Positions 1 through 8,593 of a stretch of DNA of 20,877 bases are shown piece by piece. The DNA comes from Clostridia bacterium (GTDB lineage: Bacteria; CBDUZB01; JAGLHV01). Positions within the stretch are counted from its first letter, which is position 1; every line of letters starts with the position of its first letter. The translations under genes and the position numbers were made by a program. The notes beneath the pieces were generated by a model that saw only the letters and a list, made by a program, of their open reading frames with translations, was not told the DNA's origin and did not search any database. Location of the stretch: NCBI GenBank assembly GCA_030595925.1, contig JAUVLC010000039.1, forward strand, positions 1-20,877, read 5' to 3'.

Positions 1-514
1 CACGGGCACTTCCCGTATCATCTGTCTCAATAAGTCCTGCCGTTTGCCAACTCCCGGATTCATAAGTATTCGCCTGGATATTATACACCGTCCCATCATG
101 ATGCTCCCAGACAGCAAGAGCATTCCCATTTGAGTCTATGGCAACCTGAGGATCACGGGCACTTCCCGCATCATCTGTCTCAATAAGTCCTGCCGTTTGC
201 CAGCCTACACCTGCTACATACCTATTCGCCTGGATATTATACACCGTCCCATCATAGTGCTCCCAGACAGCAAATGCATTCCCATTTGAGTCTATGGCAA
301 CCTGAGGATCACGGGCATGTCCCGTATCATCTGTCTCAATAAGTCCTGCCGTCTGCCAGCCCACACCTGCTACATACCTATTCGCCTGGATATTATACCT
401 CGTCCCATCAAAGTGCTCCCAGACAGCAATTGCATTCCCATTTGGATCTATGGCAACCTGAGGATCATAGGCATTTCCTGCATTATCTATCTCAATAAAT
501 CCTGCTGTCTGCCA
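1..514 (-). repeat. In-frame 153/156-bp tandem repeats, 3.3 copies
   Basis: Units lie at 359-514, 203-358 and 50-202, with a partial one at 1-49. Spacing is 156, 156 and 153 bases, always a multiple of three, so the frame is kept. The 153-base unit has YESGSW where the others have YVAGVGW. The downstream units are nearly identical at DNA level; the first unit in the protein (359-514) is the most diverged. This pattern suggests recent expansion by unequal crossing-over. The array continues past the left edge. Confidence 0.9.
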
Positions 515-982
515 GCTTTTGATAGTTGTACCCGGGATAGTTGAAAATGACCACACCTCTCCTATTGCTGATGCACCATGGCTGTCTTTTGCCACAATTT
601 TCCAGTAATAAACCTTATTATTATTTAGCGTTCCGGGATCATAGCTTGTTCCTGTTTGATCATCCGAAACAAGAGAAGGCGGTATTGAAACACCAAAAAA
701 AACATCATACACCACACTATCTCCTATATTCGGATCCCCGCCACTCCAGCTTATATCCTGGGTAACAGGACATCCTGTCGCCCCGTTTGCCGGTGTGGGT
801 GCCGCCGGTGTATTAGGAGAATGATTACCCTCTGCTTTCTTTTTCTCTTCAACCTTCTTATCCAAATCCTCTACCCTTTCCTTCACTACAGATGGAATCC
901 CTATTCCAAATTTTGCATGACATACATAAAAAGGTATTCCTGTTAATATTAAGGCAGTTAAAATTGTAACGATTCTTTTCAT
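1..982 (-). CDS. Secreted FN3 and tandem-repeat surface protein, 3' end missing
   Basis: The reading frame opens at an ATG at 980-982 and runs without a stop to the left edge, so only the first 327 residues are visible. Residues 1-22 form a signal peptide (MKRIV, a hydrophobic stretch, then CHA). A short charged coiled-coil stretch follows (about 29-52), then a Pro/Ala-rich linker. A fibronectin-III-like domain spans about 65-152, recognisable by YDVFFG, TSYDPG, YYWKIVAKD and VWSFST. From about residue 157 the protein consists of 51/52-residue repeats with the core DPQVAIDxNGNAxAVWEH. FN3 plus repeats of this type usually means an exported adhesin-like or propeller-like surface protein; the exact function is not recognised. 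The start overlaps the stop of the upstream barrel gene as ATGA (979-982), which implies translational coupling. The repeat class is an inference from pattern. Confidence 0.8.
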   Translation of the reverse strand, partial: MKRIVTILTALILTGIPFYVCHAKFGIGIPSVVKERVEDLDKKVEEKKKAEGNHSPNTPAAPTPANGATGCPVTQDISWSGGDPNIGDSVVYDVFFGVSIPPSLVSDDQTGTSYDPGTLNNNKVYYWKIVAKDSHGASAIGEVWSFSTIPGTTIKSWQTAGFIEIDNAGNAYDPQVAIDPNGNAIAVWEHFDGTRYNIQANRYVAGVGWQTAGLIETDDTGHARDPQVAIDSNGNAFAVWEHYDGTVYNIQANRYVAGVGWQTAGLIETDDAGSARDPQVAIDSNGNALAVWEHHDGTVYNIQANTYESGSWQTAGLIETDDTGSAR

Positions 983-1452
983 TTTCCCTTACCTCCAAAG
1001 TAGTAGCTTAAACTTATATTAACTACATAATCAACCCCTTCTTCATACAACGAAGTTTCTTCATCTTTTATACTAACATATACAGGGCCTAAATCCAATC
1101 CTACACCAAACTTATCATTAATAAAATACTCTCCTCCTACAAAAATACCCACCGCAAAACCCGAACCATCACTATCTTCCCCTTTAAACGTTAAATAATC
1201 TGCTTCTCCTCCGATACACATAACCACCCTCTCTTCGGGATTGAAGTTATAATAATACCTCGGTCCTATTACAAATATGTCTTCCCCAAACTGACTTTTT
1301 ATCGCTACCGCATGATTTTCATTTATTCCATATTTTACACTTACTCCGGGATAATTAATCCCTACTCCCCACCTCCCGGCTTGTGAATTAGCAAAGCACA
1401 GAGACGGTAAAATTAATACAATCCCTACTACTACTACTGCCATCTTTCGCAT
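979..1452 (-). CDS. Small predicted outer-membrane beta-barrel protein
   Basis: This is a 157-residue protein. Residues 1-21 are a signal peptide (MRKMAVVVVG, then CFA/NSQ). The mature part alternates hydrophobic and polar residues in short strands joined by Gly/Asp-rich turns (RWGVGINYPGVSVKYGI, RYYYNFN, FVGGEYFINDKFGVGLDLG). It ends in aromatic-rich VNISLSYYFGGKGK, like the last strand of an eight-stranded outer-membrane barrel, although the final residue is Lys and not Phe. The start has a good ribosome site (AAGGAGG at 1459-1465) and lies about 50 bases below a consensus promoter. The stop overlaps the next gene by four bases. Possible roles are a small porin or an anchor for the downstream repeat protein; no specific family is recognised. 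Confidence 0.7.
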   Translation of the reverse strand: MRKMAVVVVGIVLILPSLCFANSQAGRWGVGINYPGVSVKYGINENHAVAIKSQFGEDIFVIGPRYYYNFNPEERVVMCIGGEADYLTFKGEDSDGSGFAVGIFVGGEYFINDKFGVGLDLGPVYVSIKDEETSLYEEGVDYVVNISLSYYFGGKGK

Positions 1453-1509
1453 TTTACACCTCCTTGTATAATATGGTAAAACTTTATTTTATATTCTATC
1501 TCAGAGAAT

Positions 1510-1539
1510 ATTATAAAAGATTTTACTAATATATGTCAA
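1510..1539 (-). promoter_or_regulatory. Consensus sigma70-type promoter
   Basis: On the minus strand, TTGACA (1534-1539) and TATAAT (1510-1515) are separated by 18 bases. Both hexamers match the housekeeping consensus perfectly. Transcription would begin near 1503, leaving about 50 bases of leader before the ATG at 1452. It should drive the barrel gene and the coupled repeat protein separately from the alpha-2-macroglobulin gene upstream. Confidence 0.8.
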
Positions 1540-1612
1540 TCTTTATTTTGGAAAGTCAGAAAAAACAACCTGAGCACAAACTTAATCTTATCAGTTGTAT
1601 TTACCTTTAATT

Positions 1613-4600
1613 TCATTCAACTACCTCAATGACAAAACCCGAACTATGGGCAGTCATTTCCGGAGAATACATCGATTGCAAAGTAGCCGCACCCATACGA
1701 TAAATGCCCGGCTTGGTCGGTTTTAATCTATAGCGTAAAATATATTCCCCGTGAGGAAGCCGGCTCATAAAAAAGTTAGTCAATGAATCCCGCGGCTCTT
1801 CGTAAAAGCTTAATGAATCATATTTCCAGCCGCTCAACAGCGTTTCTGCCTCAAAACCAGCCGCTTTAGGATCTTTAAGATGCATATATTCAAATTGACT
1901 GCGGGTATTAATCTTAAGCTGTACCTCTATTTGCTCACCTACCCGAACCTTTGTTCCTGATTTTACCGGTTTTAAACGGTATCTTTTCCTCTCTTTTACC
2001 CTGCGGTAAAATTTACGCTTTAACTCCAGCATACCCGGGGTAGACGCCTCCGGTATTTGGTCAGTGGAATAAATCCAGGTAAGACTGGCAAAAGCAAGCC
2101 CCGGACCTTCTTTTTTTATGGCAACTTTTTGTTTTTCCGGAGTAATTTTAAACCCTTTTTCCTTCCAGCGTAAAGGCTCTTCCAGCCAGTCATCTGCTTT
2201 CACTACTACCGAATCAGTCATTTTACCCCATTTTATCCGGAACATCTCGTCAGCAGCTAACGCCCCGCGCTGATTTAAATAATCAAGCAAAGCATATACT
2301 GCGGCAGTAGAAGCTTTGGTGGATTTCCAAACAGTTCCTTTACGGTTAAATAAAAGCCATTGCACCATACCCGGAATAAGTTTATCTTTGGGACGTATTT
2401 CCTGCAGTGTACGCAGAAAAAAGGCATGTTTTTCCACCGTGTCGGAATACCACACCCAGGAATATTTTTCCGGTGTCCAATAAGCACCTGCTATGGGGTC
2501 TTCCCTTACCCCGTCCATAGCCATATCCAGAATCTCCTCCGCTCTTTTTTTATTTCCTAATCGCAGGTAAGTATAGGAAAGGTATGCTTTACCTAACGGG
2601 GTTAACGCATGGATATGCCGCTCTAAAAACACTACCCAGGATTTTGCTGCCTGATGACCTTCTCCGGCGGCAGAAAATTCCCCTACAGGATAAGAAGTTA
2701 CTACATAAGAGGCATACGCTACCAGGGATAAATACCGCTCTTCTGCTTTTAATTTTAAAGGGATTTCTTTGTTTACATAACGCAAAGCCTTCTGAATCAT
2801 ATCCCTGGGCACCTTTACCCCGTAACGCCTTGCTTCGGCAAAACCGGCAAGAATATAAAGGGTCATATAAGCATCCTCTCTCCCTCCCGGCCACCAGGGA
2901 AACGCCCCGTTAGAAAGCTGTGCCGCTTTTAATTTAGCTAAATTTCTTTCCTTTTGACTTTGCACAACCTTGGGGTCAAGTAAATCAATCGTAGGAAAAC
3001 AGGTCGGACGGCCTTCCGATTGCCAGAGCCAGGGTGTCTCCATTAAACTAAGCAGTCTTTTAGGGTCGTCTTTTTCCCAGGCAGGGGTAACCGTCTTACG
3101 CCTGGGAATTTTACTCACCGCTTTACGCAAGGCAGGATGTTTTTTGTAAATTTCGTTAACGATACTTAAAGGCACATACTTATTTAATATTTGCTCTACA
3201 CAGTTATAAGGATACTGAATAAGAAAAGGCATTGTATTTAAAATACTTAGCGCTAATTGCGGGTCAACCTGAAGCACCATCGATTCATTAATTCTGGTAG
3301 AATCGGCTTTAAGGGCAATTTCCAATTTTTTAGTTTCATTTCCTGACAAAGTAGTAATTGCCGATTCAATCAGCCTCTGCCGGGAAGGAAGGATGGGAAG
3401 CTCTCTCTCCTCGGCATCAGAGAGTTTATCCGCCATTGCTACTACCCTTACCTTGTAGGTGCTTATCCCCTCCGGTATTTCCACCGTCCAGTTAAAAGTC
3501 TTTAAACTATGAGGAGATATTTTAAAAAACTGCTTATTGTTTTTAAGTTTCAATTGTTGATTAATTAACTTATTATTTTCACTAATTTCAATGACTACTT
3601 CCCCTTCCATAATTTTTTCCGATTCATTATGCACTATTGCCGTAACCGTCCCTTTATCTTTTTCCCTAAAAAAACGCGGCAAATCGGCACGCACCATCAA
3701 TTCTTTTTTGGTAACCGCTTCTTCGGTTAAAATTCCTTCTTTTATATCTTTAGTAAAAGCAAAGAGTTTTACTTTCCAGCCGGTAAGCTGCTCGGGCACG
3801 GTAAACGTAAATTTTTTAGTACCGTTACTTCCGGTGATAATATGCGGTTTAAAAAAAGCTGTATCGGCAAATTCTTTCCTTGTTTTTACCTTTGCTGCTG
3901 CCTGTTTGTGTTTTTTTTCTTCTCCTCCCAACCCCGCTATTTCTTCTTTTCTAATGCTTTTTTCCAGCGTAGCTGATTGAGGCATTACCGCCAACTTATC
4001 AGCACAAACTTCCCTCTCGGAAAGCTCATATAACCCTTTTCCTCTCCCGCTGTATCCAAATTCCCTTACCCATGTTCTTGCCGTACGCAAGCGGGGAAGA
4101 GCGGGTTTTCGGGGAGGTTGACGGAAAGCTTTAAGTAGCTTTTGCAGTAACCCCTCGGTAATAGGCAAACTAACACTATAGGGATTAAAAACGGAATTTA
4201 CACCATAAGCCGGTGCCGGCCGTAAATTATAAAGCCAGCTCAACCAGAGATTGTTAGAGGTTAAATAATATTCCAGGGAACGGTCATACATCAAAGCTAA
4301 TACTTCCCCTTTTACCGGCTGTTTTTTCCAGTCATTAATTTTTATTCCCCAGGTAATTTTTTCCCCGGGTTTCAATTCTTTTTTAAAAGGAGTAAGGACA
4401 AGGTTAAGTTTTTTCTCTTTCCAGGGAACAGCAACCGTCGTCTGGCCATAATGAACCTCCAAATTTTTTACCCCAAACCAGCGCAGGGTAAACCCTCCTT
4501 TCATTTTCCTGGTTACCGGAATCTGGATTAATCTTACCGGTTGATTCCCGTTAATCACTATTCCTTTTAAGAAATGTCTTCCTGCCCAAAGTTCCAGATG

Positions 4601-7600
4601 ATAAACCCCATCAGCTAATGCAGAACCAATAATAAAACGGGCTGTCTCGCCTACTTTATATTCATCCTTTTCCACCAACATTACCGAGGCGGCATTTACC
4701 GGGACGGCTTCTTTTCTGTTTTTTGCCACAACAAAAATCTTAGATTGCTCTACCTTTCCACCCCAACTGTCAAATGATTCCTCTACCAGACGATAAGTTC
4801 CCGGTAAAAGAGGATTGATTTTTACCAATGCCTCGCCCTCTTTATTATGTCTAATCTTTCCCTGAGCTACTAATTTCCCGTTGGGTACATCTTTTAATTG
4901 TACATCCAGAGGAGGTAACCATCCCCACCAATTCCCGGCATAACCATATCCCTGCTCAGTAAGTGACTTAGCCGGTACTTTCTGCAAACGAAAAACCTTA
5001 TAATTCCCTTTCCCTTCTACCGGAGCATCATTAATAGTCAGGCATCGGGATTGAATTAAAACGCTTTCTTTGCTTAAACAAAATCCCTTCTTAGGCTCAA
5101 GCACCAAATAAATAGCGTTCTTGCCGGCTTGATAAGATTGTTGAGCAGAAATCGTACGGCCACCGGAATCACGGACTTCTACTTCCACTAAAAATCGGGC
5201 TATATCCGGAAGACTGCCGGCATATTTTGTCTGAGGTGGTGGTGTAGGAATAAAATCAATTATAAAATTTCCCTGCTCATCGGTCTTTAATTCACCGGTA
5301 GCTATCTCCTGGGCATGGGAGGAATAATCCCCTTTAAACCAATAACGATAATACCAGGGTATATAGACCTGTCGTTTAATGCGGTATTTAATCGGTGCAT
5401 TAGGTACCGGCCCGCCGAAATAATATGTCGACTGCCCAAGAATTTTTACCGGCTGATTATACTTCCAGGCTTCTTTGGCTTCTTTAAGTAGAATTTCAAA
5501 CTCCGGCCGCTTATATTCTTCTACGGAAAACCCAATAGTTGTATCATTACTAAAACGGCCATCGCTGCCACGGATATTAATATGATATTTACCCAATAGG
5601 CGGCCGGTGGGTATTTTAAAATTAATACTAGCACTGCCAAATTCTTTTAAATTAACTTTTTTTGTAAAAAATTTCTTCCCGTTAGAATCGGACGCAGAAA
5701 AAGTTACCTCTGCTGTTTTATCTAACGTTTTAAACCCCTCTGCCTTTCTCCTTACTACAATTACTTTAGCCTTAACTTTATCCCCGGGACGATAAATAGG
5801 ACGATCAGTCTCTACAAAAAGTACTATAGGGTTGGGTGAATGATAATTAAGATACTGATTGTTCCGCCAAAAAGAAAAGGATTTACCCCATTTCGCTAAT
5901 GGATCAATATTGTAATAATTGTAATTATTAGGTGCTACTCTTACCGGCAAGGATAAAGCAGCCCTTCCTGTTTTATCAGTGGTTAATTTAAAAGTCCTTC
6001 TCTCCGACTGTTGGGATAAATAGGTATAAACATCCAGCTTAGCATCACTTACCGGTTTTCCTGTTTTTGCTTCTAAGGCATAAAAACGAAAACCTTCATC
6101 TATTATCTCTTTCCGGCCATAATCATCCATATACCGATAATAAGCATCCTCCACCTGGGTAGTAAATCCAAGTGTGCCGATTAAAACCAAATTCGTAACG
6201 TTAAAAAAACAAGCCTGCAATAAAGAACTACCCACTTTAAAGGATCTATCTCCGCAAGCTAAAACCAGATACATTCCTGCGGTTAACGCAGGAGAATTCA
6301 CCACCTGAGTAAAGGTATTAAAATCTCCTTTTTTATTTCCTGCTATTTTCCATTCTTTATACGGACTAACTTCCGGTAGGAAATGTTCTTTCAGCCACTT
6401 CTGATTCGGATAATTAAGTAAATTAGACCAGCCATTAAAGTTTTTACGAAAAAAACTTTCTTCATTTTTAAGCCCGTAAGGGTCTATTTTATAAACCCGA
6501 AAATATACTTTTTCCAGGTTTCTGGAGGTAACAGTAAATGCTTCCCGGGCCGGGGGCATTACCATTTTTACCTGCAAATTAAGGGTGGGCAGCTGAATCC
6601 TTGCCCGTAAAGATTTAGCACGTTGGCTGGCATAGGTATGAGGAAATTCTTCCTCTATTCTTTCGCATAATTTTACTGCCGATAAATATTGGGCATCATC
6701 ATTTAATATTTTAGCCGCCTGATAACCTGCCTCTGCTTTAGCTTGTTTGGTTTTAAAATTATCCATCCACTTAAGCAATATTTCTTTGGTCTGTTTTCTA
6801 TATTCTTTTATATCTTCATTATCATACAGTGTTTTATCCTTAGCTAAGTTTCTCAAATCAAATAAATTACTATAAGTCAAAGGTAACAAAATGCGTTTTA
6901 TCTTCCAGTGTTCACCGGCTTCCAATCGGCCATGAGAAGCAAAAATACCGGCTAACTCCATAAGTTCTGCCGCTAATAACGCCGGTGAATCACTAAAGTT
7001 TATTTTCCTTTTAAATTTATCTACTAACAATAATTTTGCTTCCGGCCTTATATTTTTTTCGGTTTCTCCGATATATCCGGAAGCTTCCACGCTCAGTAAA
7101 AAATCGGTCCAGCTTAAAATCAAATAATCAAACAGGGTCGGATACATACCAAAGTCGATATTTTTTATTTCCAAAAAATATGCTTCTTTTTTTATATCCA
7201 ATTTTACCAACTCTTTACGCAGTTCCCAGAGCTGTTTATATGCTTTTTTGATTTTTTCTTTTATTTCTTCCGGGGTAAGACGAAAAACATCACTTTTTTC
7301 TTCATCAATGATATCTCCTCTTTGAATAGAAGAATATTGTCTTAAAAAATCCCTGAATAGTTCTGCCTTAAGGATTAAAATGCGCACCCGGTTATCTGTT
7401 TGTTTGGGCAGGGGAGTGGAAATTAGTTTCTGGGCTGCTGCTCCATAACGGAAAAGATGGGTTAAAGATTCACAAGTTCTAAAAAATGCTTTCCAGCGAA
7501 TTTCAACATTAGTGGTTTTTTCAAATAGCAAATCATATTCTCCAAGTGCCTTTTGAAATTGCCCTTGCTTGAATAATTTATCTGCTTCTTCTATATTACC

Positions 7601-7681
7601 AGCAGTAGCAGTAAAACATATTCCATTAAGCAACAATACTAAAAACAAACCCCAAAAACTATATTTCCAGATATTTTTCAT
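1613..7681 (-). CDS. Alpha-2-macroglobulin family protein with thioester motif
   Basis: This 2022-residue exported protein belongs to the bacterial alpha-2-macroglobulin class (large extracellular alpha-helical proteins), thought to trap proteases in the periplasm or at the surface. Residues 1-28 are a signal peptide. There is a Cys at 22, but the preceding NGI does not form a proper lipobox, so lipidation is doubtful. A TPR-like helical region follows (about 28-130 and 320-365), then macroglobulin domains from about 367. YRPG at 630-633 is the MG2 hallmark. A low-complexity, bait-like charged linker covers about 1180-1276, and the A2M domain starts at AFFKPHI (about 1277). The thioester motif CVEQ is intact (Cys1494, Gln1497), followed by an alpha-toroid-like helical domain. 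The start has AAGGAG at 7688-7693. It lies 47 bases after the small membrane protein gene. No penicillin-binding protein PbpC gene, a frequent partner, is nearby. At 2022 residues it is longer than E. coli YfhM (about 1650), mostly through the N-terminal helical part. Confidence 0.9.
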   Translation of the reverse strand: MKNIWKYSFWGLFLVLLLNGICFTATAGNIEEADKLFKQGQFQKALGEYDLLFEKTTNVEIRWKAFFRTCESLTHLFRYGAAAQKLISTPLPKQTDNRVRILILKAELFRDFLRQYSSIQRGDIIDEEKSDVFRLTPEEIKEKIKKAYKQLWELRKELVKLDIKKEAYFLEIKNIDFGMYPTLFDYLILSWTDFLLSVEASGYIGETEKNIRPEAKLLLVDKFKRKINFSDSPALLAAELMELAGIFASHGRLEAGEHWKIKRILLPLTYSNLFDLRNLAKDKTLYDNEDIKEYRKQTKEILLKWMDNFKTKQAKAEAGYQAAKILNDDAQYLSAVKLCERIEEEFPHTYASQRAKSLRARIQLPTLNLQVKMVMPPAREAFTVTSRNLEKVYFRVYKIDPYGLKNEESFFRKNFNGWSNLLNYPNQKWLKEHFLPEVSPYKEWKIAGNKKGDFNTFTQVVNSPALTAGMYLVLACGDRSFKVGSSLLQACFFNVTNLVLIGTLGFTTQVEDAYYRYMDDYGRKEIIDEGFRFYALEAKTGKPVSDAKLDVYTYLSQQSERRTFKLTTDKTGRAALSLPVRVAPNNYNYYNIDPLAKWGKSFSFWRNNQYLNYHSPNPIVLFVETDRPIYRPGDKVKAKVIVVRRKAEGFKTLDKTAEVTFSASDSNGKKFFTKKVNLKEFGSASINFKIPTGRLLGKYHINIRGSDGRFSNDTTIGFSVEEYKRPEFEILLKEAKEAWKYNQPVKILGQSTYYFGGPVPNAPIKYRIKRQVYIPWYYRYWFKGDYSSHAQEIATGELKTDEQGNFIIDFIPTPPPQTKYAGSLPDIARFLVEVEVRDSGGRTISAQQSYQAGKNAIYLVLEPKKGFCLSKESVLIQSRCLTINDAPVEGKGNYKVFRLQKVPAKSLTEQGYGYAGNWWGWLPPLDVQLKDVPNGKLVAQGKIRHNKEGEALVKINPLLPGTYRLVEESFDSWGGKVEQSKIFVVAKNRKEAVPVNAASVMLVEKDEYKVGETARFIIGSALADGVYHLELWAGRHFLKGIVINGNQPVRLIQIPVTRKMKGGFTLRWFGVKNLEVHYGQTTVAVPWKEKKLNLVLTPFKKELKPGEKITWGIKINDWKKQPVKGEVLALMYDRSLEYYLTSNNLWLSWLYNLRPAPAYGVNSVFNPYSVSLPITEGLLQKLLKAFRQPPRKPALPRLRTARTWVREFGYSGRGKGLYELSEREVCADKLAVMPQSATLEKSIRKEEIAGLGGEEKKHKQAAAKVKTRKEFADTAFFKPHIITGSNGTKKFTFTVPEQLTGWKVKLFAFTKDIKEGILTEEAVTKKELMVRADLPRFFREKDKGTVTAIVHNESEKIMEGEVVIEISENNKLINQQLKLKNNKQFFKISPHSLKTFNWTVEIPEGISTYKVRVVAMADKLSDAEERELPILPSRQRLIESAITTLSGNETKKLEIALKADSTRINESMVLQVDPQLALSILNTMPFLIQYPYNCVEQILNKYVPLSIVNEIYKKHPALRKAVSKIPRRKTVTPAWEKDDPKRLLSLMETPWLWQSEGRPTCFPTIDLLDPKVVQSQKERNLAKLKAAQLSNGAFPWWPGGREDAYMTLYILAGFAEARRYGVKVPRDMIQKALRYVNKEIPLKLKAEERYLSLVAYASYVVTSYPVGEFSAAGEGHQAAKSWVVFLERHIHALTPLGKAYLSYTYLRLGNKKRAEEILDMAMDGVREDPIAGAYWTPEKYSWVWYSDTVEKHAFFLRTLQEIRPKDKLIPGMVQWLLFNRKGTVWKSTKASTAAVYALLDYLNQRGALAADEMFRIKWGKMTDSVVVKADDWLEEPLRWKEKGFKITPEKQKVAIKKEGPGLAFASLTWIYSTDQIPEASTPGMLELKRKFYRRVKERKRYRLKPVKSGTKVRVGEQIEVQLKINTRSQFEYMHLKDPKAAGFEAETLLSGWKYDSLSFYEEPRDSLTNFFMSRLPHGEYILRYRLKPTKPGIYRMGAATLQSMYSPEMTAHSSGFVIEVVE

Positions 7682-7728
7682 CTGCTTCTCCTTAACCCCC
7701 CCGGTAAATATTTTTTCTTATTACTTAA

Positions 7729-8151
7729 CTATTTCTCCACATAAATAGTTCCCACTATCGCACCGTTAATCAAACCCATTATCAAAGCATTGATTATCCA
7801 ATACACCACAACTGTGGTGGCAATGGTCATATAAAAAGGCATCGATATTATTCCTGAAAATGCTCCCACTAACCACACAAGTAAGCCATAGGTCATTCCC
7901 TTTTTTGCCCCTTTACCCGGAATCCCTTTGTAAAGTACTGCATAGACCAGAGCAAATACTATTGCGATAATAATTCCACATAAATTCATGCCAATCACAT
8001 TTCCCGCACTCATCATTGTTGTCGGGTCTTTCCATATATTAGGTGGTAATCTATATACCCAGTTAAAAAGCCAACCACAAGTCAGCCAGCCAAACAATGA
8101 ATTGACTATCCATATAATTGCCCCGGAAATTAAAATTTTTTTTACGTTCAC
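7729..8151 (-). CDS. Small four-helix membrane protein, unknown function
   Basis: This is a 140-residue protein with four predicted membrane helices: roughly residues 6-29 (ILISGAIIWIVNSLFGW), 53-75 (VIGMNLCGIIIAIVFAL), 84-108 (GMTYGLLVWLVGAFSGI) and 111-137 (ATTVVVYWIINALIMGL). Loops are short and rich in Gly and Lys. I do not recognise the family. A GTG at 8158-8160 in the same frame would add three residues, but it lies inside the Shine-Dalgarno sequence. The GTG at 8149-8151, six bases after AAGGAGGTG, is therefore the better start. The gene sits just upstream of the alpha-2-macroglobulin gene and is probably co-transcribed with it. A role linked to that protein is only an inference from position. 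Confidence 0.7.
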   Translation of the reverse strand: MNVKKILISGAIIWIVNSLFGWLTCGWLFNWVYRLPPNIWKDPTTMMSAGNVIGMNLCGIIIAIVFALVYAVLYKGIPGKGAKKGMTYGLLVWLVGAFSGIISMPFYMTIATTVVVYWIINALIMGLINGAIVGTIYVEK

Positions 8152-8157
8152 TATTTT

Positions 8158-8166
8158 CACCTCCTT
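8158..8166 (-). promoter_or_regulatory. Strong ribosome binding site that fixes the 8151 start
   Basis: The minus strand reads AAGGAGGTG and, six bases later, GTG (8149-8151). The more upstream in-frame GTG is part of the site itself and has no spacer, so it is unlikely to be used. Confidence 0.75.
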
Positions 8167-8206
8167 TTTTTAACGCTTTTAGAGCTCTGCCAAATAACAC
8201 ATTCCG

Positions 8207-8354
8207 TCATTCCGCACTTGGAGATTGTGTCATAACTCATATTTTCATGTGGTAGCCGCAGGCTTTAGCCTGCGTTATCGTCGGAACTTTTCCGCAGGCT
8301 AAAGCCTGCGACTACCAAAAAAGGGATTATGACACAATCTGTCCGCAGGAATGA
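8207..8354. repeat. MITE-like nested inverted-repeat element
   Basis: This 148-bp stretch can fold end to end. The outer arms are tcattcc (8207-8213) and ggaatga (8348-8354). The middle arms are a perfect 14-bp pair, agattgtgtcataa (8222-8235) and its complement (8327-8340). The inner arms are 24 bases matching at 23 positions (8251-8274 and 8293-8316) around an 18-base loop. Each inner arm is itself a near-perfect palindrome, e.g. CGCAGGCTTTAGCCTGCG at 8257-8274. There is no ORF inside. The form fits a dispersed REP/MITE-type element. It lies after gspM and could also act as a transcription barrier for the secretion operon. Confidence 0.8.
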
Positions 8355-8358
8355 CCCT

Positions 8359-8386
8359 CCTTATCCTCCACCTCAGGCGGATAAGG
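8359..8386. repeat. Small hairpin repeat next to the MITE-like element
   Basis: ccttatcc (8359-8366) and ggataagg (8379-8386) are perfect 8-bp inverted arms around a 12-base loop, followed by a GC-rich gcagagcgggcaggc tract. The GC-rich block stands out from the AT-rich surroundings and looks like a second dispersed repeat placed directly against the first. Confidence 0.6.
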
Positions 8387-8593
8387 CAGAGCGGGCAGGC
8401 CATACAGGGAAAAAGGCTATTTCGCAAAAGTCTACAACACCTTAATTTAATGCCCTTATTTCTAATCTGTTATTTAGCATAACAAACTAACTTTGATTTT
8501 TGCAATAAAAAAAGTAATGTTTCTAATTAAGTTTATATACAACTTTAATTGTTCCTTGGTTTTCTTCTGCATGATATTTTCTGGATGTTTTTT
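8387..8593. other. AT-rich gene-free spacer downstream of gspM
   Basis: Together with the repeats, this completes a gene-free gap of about 440 bases between gspM and the small membrane protein. I see no credible coding frame or RNA gene here; the only candidate signal is the weak promoter-like pair at 8476-8505. Confidence 0.5.
8476..8505 (-). promoter_or_regulatory. Possible promoter for the membrane-protein/macroglobulin pair
   Basis: On the minus strand TTGCAA (8500-8505) and TATGCT (8476-8481) are 18 bases apart. The -10 box matches the consensus at only four of six positions. It would give a leader of more than 300 bases running through the inverted-repeat element. This is a weak call, listed because no better promoter is visible in the gap. 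Confidence 0.25.

Noticed and set aside
317-765. Two plus-strand frames at the left end
   Set aside because: They are antisense to the FN3/repeat protein; the apparent protein repeats in them are the reverse reading of the tandem units.
2589-2894. A 101-codon frame on the minus strand and a 109-codon frame on the plus strand inside the macroglobulin gene
   Set aside because: Both lie wholly inside the well-supported A2M coding frame, lack ribosome sites and resemble no family.
3591-3980. Plus-strand frame of 129 codons
   Set aside because: It is antisense to the A2M gene, with Ser/Phe-rich composition typical of a shadow of a Lys/Glu-rich gene.
8200-8400. CRISPR array
   Set aside because: The repeats are nested inverted arms with no regularly spaced direct repeats and spacers, and no cas genes are present.
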